Source of the DNA: Galeopsis tetrahit
Lineage: Eukaryota > Streptophyta > Magnoliopsida > Lamiales > Lamiaceae
Assembly (NCBI GenBank): GCA_963675135.1
Contig: OY776132.1
Location: forward strand, 3,410,001 to 3,474,000
Reading direction: 5' to 3'
DNA length: 64,000 nt
In this document: piece after piece, positions 1-11,744 of the stretch
Numbering within the stretch: the stretch's first letter is position 1
Layout of the letters: every line of letters starts with the position of its first letter
The notes under the pieces: generated by a model
Told to the model about the DNA's origin: nothing
The model's database searches: none
Seen by the model: the letters and a program-made list of their open reading frames with translations, nothing else
Program-made: the position numbers and the translations under genes

Positions 1-501
1 ACAGTTACAAACCCATTTTTTAAATGATTCTTAGGAAACTCACTCTTTGATCTCAATAGCCTAGCTAGAGAATACTCGGGATAGAACTACTACCCACCTG
101 AACTTCAGCTATAAATATCCTATTATTCGTTTATCTTGTATACCCTAAGACTGATGCTTCACAGCTTCAGGTAGAATTGGAGTCTTTATGAATCTTCACC
201 ATAATTTATTTTTACCTCAATTTAAACACTCCCGAATGAAATGAAGACATGTCTTCGAATTGAAGAAAAGAAGAAAACCCAAATGACAAGTGGAAAGCGT
301 AATCAGATCGAAAACTAAGCATATCTGTTGAAGATACGTGTATAAATTGTAAAACTTGTTCAATAATTGACAACCTTTTCTGAATCTTCCCATTTTACTT
401 TCAAACACAATCAATACACAATCAACCATTTATCTCCCTCTTTTGAATTATCATTATCGACACAACACAACACATACTCTCTAAAAAAAAAATCCTCGTA
501 C

Positions 502-1075
502 CTCAGCTGATTTGTAATACTTGTAAATTTCTTCCACATATTCAACAACAGCCAAGTCATTATCAACATCTGCAGCATGAATGTCCACTATTTGCACCTC
601 TGGCTTATTACTCAGCCCATAAGCAACCTACAAAATTTAAGTATAAATCATAAATATTGGAGTAATATCCACCAAATTCAAACTTAAAGAAGTAATTATA
701 GCAACCTTGCTTCTAGCAGTTAGGGTTGATGCAAGAGTTGGTGCTTTCTTTCTTGACTTTTCTCCCACCTTTTCCTTCAACTTCTTCAGTATCAAATCAC
801 ACAAGACTAAAACATATCAAACACTTTTAAGAAAGTTGAGAAGTTCAATCTTTTTAGACACATTAAAAGTAAAACGTAGAAAACTTGTTTATTTTAATAC
901 CTCGTAACAGGTCGAGAATCTAAGGAATGGGTTTGTCGTCAACACCACCATATTCCCTATGTCATACAGTGCACGGCGAGTCTTTTCTTTTTGCTCCCAT
1001 GTTATTTTGCTTATTAGTAGCAGAGACTGTTTCTACACCTCTGTTCTGCTGTTGAGCAATAGGTCTTGAAGCCAT
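502..1075 (-). pseudogene. CYCB1: B1-type mitotic cyclin remnant (N-terminal exons)
   Basis: Three exon-like blocks on the minus strand match the N-terminal half of plant B1 cyclins: 901-1075 (starts MASRPIAQQQNRG and carries RRALYDIGNMV), about 706-786 (ends SRKKAPTLASTLTARSK) and 502-627 (VDIHAADVDNDLAVVEYV, then EEIYKYYKSAE). The order and the GT-AG borders match the family. The first exon is broken: the MASRP frame runs into TGA before RRALYDIGN, which lies in another frame, and the following GVDDKPIP segment lies in a third frame and ends in TAG. The cyclin box (MRAILVDWL region) is not seen in 1-500, so the copy is truncated or continues off the left edge. Active B1 cyclins bind CDKs at G2/M; this copy cannot make that protein as read. 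A sequencing error is possible but would have to occur more than once. Confidence 0.78.
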
Positions 1076-3178
1076 GATTGAAATTCAGAAACTCTTTTTT
1101 ATTATTCTCGCATTCCTCTCTTTGTCGGCGTCTCTCTACCTCTCTTTTTAATTAAAGCAAATCTGCCCAAGAAAAAAAATCCAAACACCCTTTCATTGTC
1201 CCCAAAATGGACAGTTTAATAGTAACAGTTATAGAACCTCAGGTAATTAGTGAAATGAGAAAACTGTGCATAAGCGAGTATATCACCTGTCGTCACTCTA
1301 ACCCGATTTTTATGTTGCCTCAAAATCCTACTATAAAGCTTCCTTTGCAATCAGAAAAAATAATTCCTAATTAATCCCATTGAGAAAAATGAATATTGTA
1401 AGCATTCATAAAGAATGTATGTGGATTCATAAAGAATGTATGTGGATGTACAGTTGAGCTAAAACATAACAAAGACAGAGAAAGAATCACAGGGACACAT
1501 AAATTGAATTTTATACATTAACATTCATCTCAGAGAAAAATGATACTTATTAAATTAAACCTGCACTTATCATCACTCAATCTCACGCGAACTCAATTGC
1601 TCTTGCTCATGACTAAACACAATATTCAAATTAACGAAAACCTAACAAAAATGTGCAAACAAAAAATTTGAGCAAACACATAAATGGGGGTAAAGCGCGG
1701 AAAAAACAAACCATTGTGTGACGTTAACTGGTCTGGAAGGAGAGTGTTGCTGGTGGACGGACTGTGAGTAGAGCTAGAAAGGGTTTCGGCGCTGCAAAAG
1801 GCGGTGTACGTGCTTCAATCCACCTCATCTAGCCGTGTCGCATCAGATTTCCTTTTATTTGTCACCCGAAAAACTCCATACGAAAACAAATCCTGAGAAC
1901 CTATGAAATCAAACCTGGAATCTCGCAATTAAGTTAGGATTGGATACAAAACGGAGAAAATAGTAGCAACACAGGCCGACACATTTCATGTTGTTTAAGG
2001 CCATAGATTAAAGATATTCACTTTGTTCAAGATCACACTTGGCAACTCAAACATGATTCTAAGAAATTTGAATTTTTCACAAAAGAATTTACGCATAACG
2101 ACCCCAAAGTGGAAGGAATGTAACATTACTTCAAAAATATGTTAAAACAACCAAAACTATGTATATACGGAATCTAAAGCTATAATTCTAGCAAAACAAA
2201 ACTTCTTGCACAAAGTTACTTTTTATCCAAGGCCAAAATCTGAACGAAATTGTCTGGATGCTTCACAAATCTATCAAATAACGTGATGAACAGGTCAAAT
2301 TTCATCTTCTTGAGTTTAAAATAATTAGAATATTTCGGGAGTCTTCAAATTTATTTAATACCAAGCATGCATTCTAACATAGAGTTTTTTAATGAAGAAT
2401 ACAATAAGAAGTAGAAGAGAGCACTTGTCCAATTACCTAGTAAAAATGATTTAGAACATCTTAATATTTAATGCAGTAAATCCTATCACCCTACACGAAA
2501 CCTGAAAGAAAAGCTTTCTTAGCAAAGAGTATGATGGAATTATTCATTTATTTCCCTTTATACAACTCAATTAAAGCAAAATATCAAAGGTTCACAGAAT
2601 TTAGTGATGATCCCCACAAAATTGGAGTTATTCAACATAATTGAAGCTGGCAATGAAAGCAGAGTCAGTATTTAAGAAACTTCATATCCAGTGTTGCTTT
2701 AGAGAAAGAAGAAAATAAATTCAAGAAATTGTCTAAATGATCGGTATATGTTGGAATCCTAACAAATTAGGTAGAATTGCAAAAAGGACAGTAACATAAG
2801 AAGGAATCTATTGAGGGAAACACAATTCAAATAATTTCAAATGGAATATGCAATTATACATGAACATCACAAGGGCCTAGTTAAATCAACAAGAAAATAT
2901 TTGAAAGAAGTATAAGAAGCAAGGGGAGCAAAACATGAAAGTTTTTTTTTTTTTTTTTTTATAATTTACTTAGCATTACAATAACCTCAAAACAATTTAT
3001 TATACTTGAGAAAGAATTATGACTGTAATATTATTACAGAGCAACATGCTTCTATTTTTCGTTTCAATCACGAAAATGACACTCTTGATAACATAATTTA
3101 AGCTCCTGTCCCTATCAACTATAACATGCATATCGAGAAACTCTTATATCATATACTGGATGTATTGAAAAAGGGTAC
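1076..3178. other. intergenic, mostly featureless AT-rich DNA
   Basis: I see no supportable gene. The stretch holds a 21-bp perfect tandem repeat (1404-1424 and 1425-1445) and a poly-T run near 2941-2960. A GC-richer patch at about 1690-1860 reads like a 5' UTR or exon scrap on the minus strand, with no recognisable product. Confidence 0.5.
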
Positions 3179-3835
3179 CATTTCGGAGTGGCTATTAACA
3201 GGGTGAATTCTTCGTTCGAACTGGGAAACATCATCTTCAAAGCAATCAGTTTTTTCACTCTCGCATCAAATCTTGAAACTACAATTAACATTAGACATGA
3301 AATTCTAAAATTATGAATGCATGTATCCTAAATAAAATTTAAGCAATTTCTACTTAATTTTTGAATCCTACATTTCGTCTTCATGACTCTCCAAACAATG
3401 TGAGCTGAGCCTAAATTTAAGGACACTACGCAAATCCAGAATCCTACATTTCGTCTTCATGACTCTCCAAACAATGTGAGCTGAGCCTAAATTTAAGGAC
3501 ACTACGCAAATCCAAACAGATGAGCCTAAATTTATGCTTATTTTTTAAAAAAATCTCTGAAAGTGCAAATGTAATACGATTGATTCAACCAATACGTAAT
3601 TTTCAGCGTTTAAGCTAGATTTTATAAATAAATACAAACAAAAGAACCTTCAATTAAATAAATCAATCAGATATGAATCGATATAAGCAGACGCATACAT
3701 GAAGATGAGAAAGAGAGGAGGAGACCTATTGTTCGGTGCGGGCTAGACATTTGCATACAATTTGCACCTTCGAGAGCTCGACGATCTTCGAGGGTTAGGT
3801 ATTCGTAGAACTGTGTTAGATGGGTCTGTCCTTGC
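3179..3835 (-). pseudogene. unidentified two-exon coding remnant
   Basis: On the minus strand, a block ending at 3726 (donor GTCTCC) and a block at 3179-3278 (acceptor ATTGTAG, donor GTACCC) join in frame. The junction reads MSSPHRTI, then VSRFDARVKKLIALKMMFP, then SSNEEFTLLIATPKW. The second block is open in two frames, and I do not recognise the protein. It lies upstream of the cyclin remnant on the same strand, inside the same suspected Helitron, so it may be a captured gene piece. It could also be chance open frame. Confidence 0.3.
3363..3514. repeat. 76-bp perfect tandem duplication
   Basis: Two adjacent 76-bp copies (3363-3438 and 3439-3514) are identical as far as I can read. A short partial third copy (TGAGCCTAAATTTA) follows. 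Identity implies a recent duplication. Confidence 0.92.
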
Positions 3836-3956
3836 TAGTTCACCATTAATACGATTGATTTGATTGCTTCCTTCTTCTCTTCCGATCCTGTACTTTTACA
3901 GACGCCTGTGAAGATGAAGAGATCTTGCACATTCCTACAGTAATACAAAGAAAGTT

Positions 3957-4061
3957 GAAAATTGAAGAGTCTCTCAGGAGAAAAGCAAATGAAGAGGCGG
4001 AAGAAAGATGAAAAGATGAAAATTGAAGAGTCTCTCAAGAGAAAAACAAATGAAGAGGCGG
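3957..4061. repeat. 44-bp direct repeat, period 61
   Basis: A purine-rich segment at 3957-4000 recurs at 4018-4061 with two substitutions. It causes the long open frame on the minus strand, which I do not consider a gene. Confidence 0.85.
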
Positions 4062-5094
4062 CTTGAGTGAGAATTGTAACGGTAGAAAAGAAGGAGGAGG
4101 AGGGAAGAGAGGAGTGACATATGTCAAAGATGACGTGGCCGAAGGTGGAATGAGGTGGAGAGACACATGTCCAAATCTGGAGAGCCACATGGCAGAAGCA
4201 GGAGAAAACTTTCTTCCTTTTATATATATAGATTGAAATGGATGCAGCAACACATGATTGTGTATTCAAGTTCAAACTACAGGTCTTAGAATCAATATAT
4301 GCCAGTTTCGGATCTTTGTCGTCGTTGAATCCTCTCTCTGTACTGGTCATTCTCAGTTCAAATGAATGTGTCGTCTTATGCGGTGTAACTCTATATTCTT
4401 TGTTTTGGTTCTTTTCATTTTTTCGTCATACTTGCAAAAATTTATATCTTGATGGATGGATTGGTGGGTTTAATTAGGTTGTCGGCTACAATTTTATAAG
4501 AATGTCAAAGGTGATTTTCATTCACTCACATAATCAAGAGTGGTGAACATGGCTGCATTTGTTTCTTTTCTCCCCATATCTTGAATATTTTGTTTACCCT
4601 ACTAAAAAAATCATTAATTCTGAGCTCTATCTTCACCTGTCACATCTATATGTCAACTTTAATTTTCAGGTTTTCTAATTTCATCACATATCTTACTTAT
4701 GCTCTTTAAGTGTATGTTTTGTCCGTTTTCACTTCTAATTTCATATCACAAAGAAATCATCCAAACACGTTGAGTAGTAGTTATTTATTTTTGGATTAAT
4801 TCTTTCATTTCTTTCCCATATTTAAACAATAATATTTTTGTTAGTGTTTTCTTTGGATACAGGGTTTTAGCATAATGTAGTCACCCAATTCATGATGGAA
4901 TTCAACTTTACCTGATTATCAATCTATTATCGAGGGAGTACTTCCTTCAACTTTAGGTATAAATATAATAATATACCATATCATACCTTTCTTAGTAAAT
5001 GGGTTTTAAAATATTAGTTCATGTGTTATATGTAGATTTACTTCTAGATTTTGGATTTAATTTCTCTACTGATTATAATTATTACTCCCTCCTA

Positions 5095-5335
5095 TTTTTA
5101 ATATAAGTCGTTTTGACTTTTCGTTTTCTTTGCAAAATATAAGTCGTTTTGCATTTTTCAATGCAAATTAATTGCATTTATTCCAAATTTACCCTTAAGA
5201 TCAATAAATATTTACGTACATGTATATTTTTTAATGAGAATTACAAGTATTGATTAAGGGTAAAATGAGAAGTCAATTATTTTCTTAATATGTGTGCATG
5301 AGCTTAGGATGACATATATTTTGAATAGGAGGGAG
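5095..5335. mobile_element. Stowaway-type MITE (241 bp)
   Basis: The terminal inverted repeat CTCCCTCCTATT...AATAGGAGGGAG is flanked by TA on both sides, the Stowaway (Tc1/mariner) signature. There is no coding capacity. Confidence 0.88.
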
Positions 5336-5806
5336 TAAGTGTTTATTTTTTATGCATTAATTATTTATCTTTTCTATGTTTGTCTAATTTTGTATGGCCA
5401 GATTGTTTATCCATTTTTCAAACGTTCATGTTCTTTGAGGTTTTATTTTTTACTAATTCATATTCATTTGTTTATCATTTCATGAATATCCATTTTTTAT
5501 TCATGTATTTGGTTCCCTTTAGTTTTGTTGGTACATGCATATTTCAATCCTCCACTTTAATCCATTGCTTAATGTTATTTTTGATGTATTTCATTCTAAC
5601 CATTCAATATGATTATCCTACATGCGTTCTCATAAAGTTTTTCAATTTCACATTTGTTATTTTGCAGATTTTGTGACCCAATTTCAAGTGCAGATTTGTG
5701 GCTTCAATTATAGTTTTTTATTATGTTAGATTTGTGAGTTGCAGATTTTGATAAACAAATTTATCGAGTTTAAACGGAGCTAGCGCCTAGAGAATATGAT
5801 AAATAG

Positions 5807-5938
5807 TACTCCGTGTTTCCCTTGAGGCTTCAGCTGGCAGACCAAAGCGAACAAACATTACAAAAAAAGAGTGAGGCCATGTCGAAGGTTAAAGAAATGG
5901 TTGACCATCACAAGAGAATTGATGCTGATTGTATATAA
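5807..5938 (+). pseudogene. coiled-coil-like coding scrap
   Basis: A 43-residue open frame with coding-like composition includes LRLQLADQSEQTLQKKSEAM and KVKEMVDHHKRIDADCI and ends in TAA. It looks like one exon of a larger coiled-coil protein that I cannot identify. No neighbouring exon is visible. It lies upstream of a Helitron 3' end, so gene-fragment capture is plausible. Confidence 0.35.
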
Positions 5939-7536
5939 AATATGATCACTTTTTTTGGAGGAGATGCAAAGATGTTTCTTAGAGATTGGCCAAGTAAATA
6001 ATAAATTGTGGAGTATATAGTATATAGTATATTGAATGGTTGTCGTGTATGTCTACATTACCATGCTGACCTACCATTCTATAAATTTGATGTTTAATTC
6101 TAGAAAACACAGATTAGAAGCTTTAAGTAATAGGTAGATTAGAGTTTATTATACTTTCTAAATCAGTATATATTGATACAAAAAATATACTAATGTCAAA
6201 ATATTTTATTTTCTGTGAAGACGAAATGGTAGTTTAAAAGAATTATTTGTAAGATTAAAGTAGTTCAGACTTCTCTGAACTTCATACATAGGTTGAAATA
6301 AAATATCTTCTTAATACATTGAAAATTATTTTACAAATTCTTTGAAGTTAGGAAGATTGACTTAAATAAAGTTGTACTATGTAGGCATAAATGTTCGAAT
6401 TGAGAAAAAAATGAGTAGACTTTATTATTCAGATGCCATAAAATGCTACCGATTTTGCCATTCTTTTACTTTCTTGAGAATAGATGGTTTGGTTTTTATT
6501 TGAGAAGAGCTTCATATCTTGCTAATTCTGTTATAGATTGGGAATGTTGTGTGATTTTGATTTTTTTCAATTATCTGCTATATTTCGTGTGTATTTTATT
6601 ATGCTTTTGGATGATTACTGAATGATTCTTTTTGTTCATGTACATATGATTTGGATAACAGAGCTCAACCCATTTAGTAAATAACGTTAATATAATGATT
6701 TATGCTTATGATTTTGAATTTATGATACTGAATCTGATTTTTTAATGATTGATTTTTTTGTATTGAATCTGATTTCTCTGATAAAATATAATTTTATTTT
6801 CTAATTCAAATGATAAAGTGTATAAACCAGGTCCAACTTTATTACCCAACTTGACATTGACATAAACCAGCTCCTGAGTTTATAAAATAAAGGTGGACAA
6901 CACAACTTCTTTAAAGCGCCGAGAAAAACATGTACAAGAATTGATTTTCATACAAATTCTAATTTTAAAATATTTTAAAGAAACATTTCTTTTTGAATTT
7001 AATATTGAGTACAATTAAAATTGTCTAATTCCTATATAATTTCTTATTATTTTGAAATTATGTTTTATGTAATCATTAAAATATTTATTGGGTTTGACTG
7101 TCATAGTTATAAGATTTATCTTAATTTAATTGGATTGGCGCTTTTATCATTATAAACACATGAAAATCAAGCTATGTTCATTTAACTATTTATTTATTAT
7201 TTGATGAAGTTTTTTATTTAACAGTAATTAAATTACATTCATTTGGTTATGCTTTGACAATATATTGAATTAAATTGTTTTTTACACAATATTAATAATT
7301 TATAACTCATTTAAAAAAATTATAAATTGAATTAATCATGAACTTAATGAAATATTTCAATTGATAAAAGAAAATCATTACTGAAGTCAATAAAACCATA
7401 AATTCAAGTCATCATATGAGCCATGACCAATACAACCATAAATTCAAGTCATCACATGAAATGAGGGGTTAAACTTTTTAATTTTTAAAATATTCATTTT
7501 AAAAGTACGTAAAACACCAAATGTATATACACTATT
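5939..7536. other. AT-rich DNA without a recognised gene
   Basis: No gene is supportable. A short direct repeat (ACCATAAATTCAAGTCATCA) occurs twice at about 7390-7460. The remainder is low-complexity AT-rich sequence leading to the Helitron 3' terminus. Confidence 0.5.
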
Positions 7537-7563
7537 CGTGCAACGCACGGGTGAATTACTAGT
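7537..7563 (+). mobile_element. Helitron 3' terminus (hairpin + CTAGT)
   Basis: CGTGC-AAC-GCACG (7537-7549) forms a 5-bp hairpin. It is followed ten bases later by CTAGT (7559-7563) and then T, the canonical Helitron 3' end on the plus strand. The matching 5' TC end was not identified upstream. Confidence 0.6.
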
Positions 7564-7577
7564 TTATGTAATTGTAA

Positions 7578-8567
7578 GGGAAAATATCAATTTTGGTCAC
7601 TCAATTTTACATCTTTTCATATTTGGTCACTCACATTTAGTCACTATCAAAATTGGTCACCCAGTTATTATTTTCTATCAAAATTGATCACTCTGTTGGT
7701 CAATCTGTCATTGACTAACGGAGAAAGAGTTTTAAGCCGTGAAATTTTTCAAAACACAAAAATATTTATAATAGGTAAGAAGGAATTCTGATGCATCTTC
7801 AATTCTAGTGGTTTACTTTTTATTTTATAGATAATTAGGAAATGAGAAACAAGAGATATAAATTTATTTCAATTAATTTCAAATGTTTTCATAATTGAAA
7901 AACAGAGTACAATTGTTCAAAAAAAATCAGAGTACAAAGTTTCATTATATCTCTTGAATTTCTCATTTCCTGTAAAATAAAAAGTAAACCAACAACAAAT
8001 GAATTCATAATTGAGTTTAAGTACCAGAAATGAATTCATAATTGAGTTTAAGTACGAGCAAGTTGATTGAATCACGTTCTAGAAAGTAAACCAACAACAA
8101 ATGAATCCAGCAAGTTGATTGAATTTTGATGTATGAGAATTCTTTCTGATCAATGATAAATATAATGAAAATTCCTTCTAAAAGATGCATGCGAATTCCT
8201 TTTGACCTATAAGATAAATATAATAAAATATTTTTGTCATAAAAAAACTTAAAACTTAAATTGAAATAAGAAATAATGTATAATTTTTGTGATTGACTAA
8301 GATTCTTCAATGTAGGTTCCACATTTGCTACTGCGTTTGTTTCATTTTCTAGAAGATGCATCAGAAGTTTTTAACGTTTTGAAAATTTTGAGCTCAAAAC
8401 TCTTTCTCGTTAGTCAATGTTCTCCGTTAGTCAATGACAGATTGACTAACGTAATTATCAATTTTGATAGAATATAATAAGTGAGTGACTAATTTTGATA
8501 GTGACTAAATGTGGGTGACCAAATATGAAAAGAGGTAAAACTGGGTGACCAAAATTGATATTTTCCC
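7578..8567. mobile_element. 990-bp foldback MULE-like element
   Basis: Inverted arms of roughly 190 bp start GGGAAAATATCAATTTTGG and end CCAAAATTGATATTTTCCC. They are flanked by a perfect 9-bp target duplication TAATTGTAA (7569-7577 and 8568-8576), as in Mutator-like elements. A second, nested inverted repeat (about 7808-7988, TTTACTTTTTATTTTA type arms) and short direct repeats fill the centre. No transposase frame is seen, so it is non-autonomous. It ends just before the leader of the first F-box gene. Confidence 0.88.
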
Positions 8568-8601
8568 TAATTGTAACTTTTAATTTCCGAAAGAATTGAA
8601 G

Positions 8602-8610
8602 AAACCCTAA
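8602..8610 (+). promoter_or_regulatory. telo-box in leader of F-box gene 1
   Basis: AAACCCTAA lies upstream of the inferred 5' UTR intron (donor at 8688, TTCTG|GTAATT). The same motif is kept in the paralogue at 11736. Telo-boxes are known plant promoter or leader elements; function here is inferred. Confidence 0.5.
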
Positions 8611-8784
8611 ATTGAAATACTCTGAGAATGAAACGAAAAGGCGATGGGCGCTCACTGTTGATTGCTCTATAAGCTACCGATTTTCTGGTAATTTTTTTGT
8701 CATTCTTTTGAAATTGGTTGTTAGTTTTCATACATTGATGAAATTATTATCTACTTGACTAGATTTGAGTAGCTATTCGGAACC

Positions 8785-10577
8785 ATGGATGATTACGCCA
8801 TGGAAGAAGCTGTAAACAGAGACCGACTCAGTGAGTTACCCGACTCGGTAATTCATCACATCCTTTCATTCTTGTTAATGAGAGATGTTGTTTCCACAAC
8901 TCTTCTCTCCAAACGTTGGAATAACCTCTGGACCAATGTTCCCTGCCTTACATTCCGCGATCGTATTCCTCGTGGCGCCATGGAGAAGGTTCGAAACTTT
9001 GTTAACCGTGCTCTATTGATGTGGAATGGTACCAACATTCTAAAATTCGAAATTTCTATCGACAATGTATTTGATTCGTCGTTAGCTGATGATATGGATT
9101 TGTGGGTGCGTATTGCTGTAAAGTATAAAGTAGAAGAGTTGAAAATATGTTTGAGTTACAGGCCGGATGATTTAATAACGGAAAATACTTACCGGATTCC
9201 GCAGAGTCTGTACTCGTGTTCATCACTAAGAAAATTATCGCTTGTGGGTTTTAATCTTCAAATCCATGGGCTTCCTCCTTGGAATCAGCTCAAGAGTTTA
9301 AAAATCTATAGTCATCGCATTAGTGAACAATCGATAAATCGAATTATGTTGGGTAGTCCTCAATTGGAAGTATTTGATTTGTGCCTTTCGGAAGATTGTG
9401 ATAACTTGAGTATCATGTCTACAAGTTTAAAAGTGTTGTTGGTCCGGAGGTCTTTACATTTTAATATGGATGTATCACCACTGGATAGAGTGTTTACACT
9501 TTGCTGTCCAAATCTTGAAATATTCCAATTTTATGGATGTTTGTATGGTAAGTGTTTGCTTACGAATGTCTCATCTTTAATTGATGCAACTATTCACTTC
9601 GATGATGTTGTTGGTGGTGATGGCAATTATTTGTGTTTGAATGAGATGTTCGGAGAAGCCCTGAGGCAAGTCTTTTCATCACGTGTTGAAAAAGTTACAT
9701 TATCAGTTAGCTGTGCTCGTTGGTGTCTTCAGGTTTGAATTCTCCTCAATATTAACATGCTTTCCGTTTTAATTAATACACAGAATTGTCATAGGTAGTA
9801 GTACTTGATATATGTTGAGAAAATCACATCAACACATTGTTGACCCCGTTCCTTACATTTCAATATGTTCACGATGTGGATGTGCGTTCTTATTTGCATG
9901 CCATGAGAAGTTTACAAGTCTGTTTTAATGCCCTTATTATGTTTACTAGGTAGGCAACAAACTCTTTACTTTTGTTTTTTAAAATCTTTGTGGTAGCTAG
10001 CAGTAGCAGATTCAAGGAACTATGAACATTCTTTGGGGAATTACTGATTATAGATACTCCATACATTTTATTTTTTCCTTCTTTCGTTTTCTGAATTCAA
10101 TCTATTTATTACGAAGTATCATATTCATACCAGGTGGTTCATGCATCGGCAAATAAATACTTGCTTGCACCAAGTGTCAAGTGTTTAACAATTAGTACTG
10201 GTGAAAATTATGAATTTGGTGACATGATGGATTTGCTTGGGGTTTTCCCCAATATAAAAATGTTAGTTATTGAAGACCTAGATATTACGACGCCACGAGA
10301 CTTGGATGCAGTGGAGGAGCTTGAGGCAAATCTTACCTCCAATTCCGTTTTACCACAATTGAAGACAGTTGAGATTACTTCACCGAGCTACGATGTATCG
10401 TCGCTATTTGAGTGTATAGAGTTGTTGTTGAAACACGCCATCAGGCTAGAAAAGTTGGTGCTCCGATTCTGTGATACATGTCAAGAAATGTCGATGTTTG
10501 AAATCGCAGAGAAACTGCTTAGCATGCCAAGATCCTCCCCCACTGCTAAGGTGATTCTCAAATCATTATCGATCTGA
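8785..10577 (+). CDS. F-box/LRR/FBD protein, tandem copy 1
   Basis: Substrate-recruiting subunit of a likely SCF (SKP1-cullin-F-box) ubiquitin ligase; targets unknown. Two coding exons, 8785-9732 and 10134-10577, join in frame at CLQ|VVHAS and give 463 residues, typical for the family. The F-box is at about residues 13-50 (DRLSELPDSVIHHILSFL, then STTLLSKRWNNLW), followed by degenerate leucine-rich repeats. An FBD-type tail starts near residue 385 (LPQLKTVEIT, LLKHAIRLEKLVLRF). The start codon is the first ATG after a short leader intron inferred from GTAATT at 8688 and an AG just before 8775. It is a tandem duplicate of the gene at 11966 in the same orientation; exon borders, intron and leader are all alignable. 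A MULE-like element ends about 200 bp upstream. No disabling change is seen. Confidence 0.92.
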
Positions 10578-11735
10578 AGTGCTTTTGAACTTTTCACGTA
10601 TGTTTGTAAAAATCAAGATTCTATTTTTATATGGTTTAGAATGATCAAAGTAATATTTAATTTGTTGGAAATTGAGTTTGGTTTTGGACCCATGATCAGT
10701 ATATTTAAGGGGTGTTTTCAATCACTACAAACAGCTTTCAGAATCACTTTTTTTAAAGTTGTCCTCTCACAGTTTTTACTTTTCAAAAGTGCTTTTAAGC
10801 TGTTTATAGAATTGGCAAACACCCTCTTATTGTAATTTTAATCTGCGCTAGTAAATTTCTTGTCCAATATATATTGGAGCTTTGAAGTGAGAATTTTTTT
10901 ATCCAACGCTTAAAAAAAAACTCTCCATTGTGTGTATACTTAATGAAAAAAAAGTTAATATTACAATTGAAAATGTAATTCAAATTATATAAAAAATTTA
11001 AAATTCATTTGTATAGTACCTTGTTTGAATTTTGAAGTTTTATATTTTATTTTACTACTCCATCAATTCACTAAAAGTGTTTTTATAAAAAAGATACTTG
11101 AAATAATAAGTAAAGAATTAAACACATTTTTGGTGGACGAAAGAAGTATATGGAATGGTAGACATACGTCATATTAAAAAATAATCAACGTCCTATAATA
11201 TTAGAACAACTCGTGTTAAAGATTCAGTAAAACGCCAAAAGTGAAACATGCATTAAAATCTAAAAATAGGTAAATTTCGATGACCAGGTCCAAAAGTGAC
11301 ATTTTCCTTTCATTTTCTAGTTTTTTCAACTTCCAAGTTCCCATTCAAATCCTCAGTTTTAATGAACTTTTTTTTTTTTTTCACAACGTTTCTTTCATTC
11401 CGTTAGTGAAAAATATTTTTTTTTTTAGTAATTTTTTTTTTATTTTTAGAATTGGATTATATTTACCTAAAATTGAGATATGCATATTAATTTAAAAGGA
11501 AATTATATTTTATATGAGTTATGTATAGTAATTAGGTTTATAGAGTATGTATATTAAAATTGGGGATTTGTCTAACCGTGTCTAGGGCTGTCAAATGGAC
11601 CAGACCACATATTTTTACCGGGCTGGACTACAATAATGAACTAACTAAACCACACTTTTAAGAACAATTCTGTTAAAAAAATAAAATTACCATACCACCA
11701 CAAACTTCTAAAAACCAGAAGTAACACCAAATTTG
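10578..11735. other. spacer between the two F-box genes
   Basis: AT-rich. It holds a degenerate element at about 10707-10830 with ends AAGGGGTGTTTT and AAACACCCTCTT (hAT-like MITE relic, no clear target duplication). Poly-T tracts occur near 11370-11440. A stretch starting GGCTGTCAAATGGACCAGACC (first 20 bases noted) near 11585 resembles a common dispersed plant repeat. No gene is seen. Confidence 0.5.
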
Positions 11736-11744
11736 AAACCCTAA
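11736..11744 (+). promoter_or_regulatory. telo-box in leader of F-box gene 2
   Basis: AAACCCTAA sits at the same place relative to the gene as in copy 1. Homology between the two copies becomes recognisable about here, marking the approximate left edge of the duplicated unit. Confidence 0.5.

Larger units (their letters stand above)
1..4232 (-). mobile_element. putative Helitron, 5' end at 4232 (3' end not found)
   Basis: Read on the minus strand, position 4232 begins TCTATATATATAAAAGG next to an A, the form commonly seen at plant Helitron 5' ends. It is followed by CCATGTGG and CACGTCATC type subterminal sequence. No 3' hairpin plus CTAGT on the minus strand was found to the left, so the element would run past the left edge. 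It would then contain the cyclin remnant and the unidentified exons, as expected for gene-capturing Helitrons. Only the 5' motif is seen; the extent is inferred. Confidence 0.4.

Noticed and set aside
3835..4350. 171-residue open frame on the minus strand
   Set aside because: It runs across a purine-rich direct repeat and a Helitron-like 5' end, and has no domain or codon pattern of a gene.
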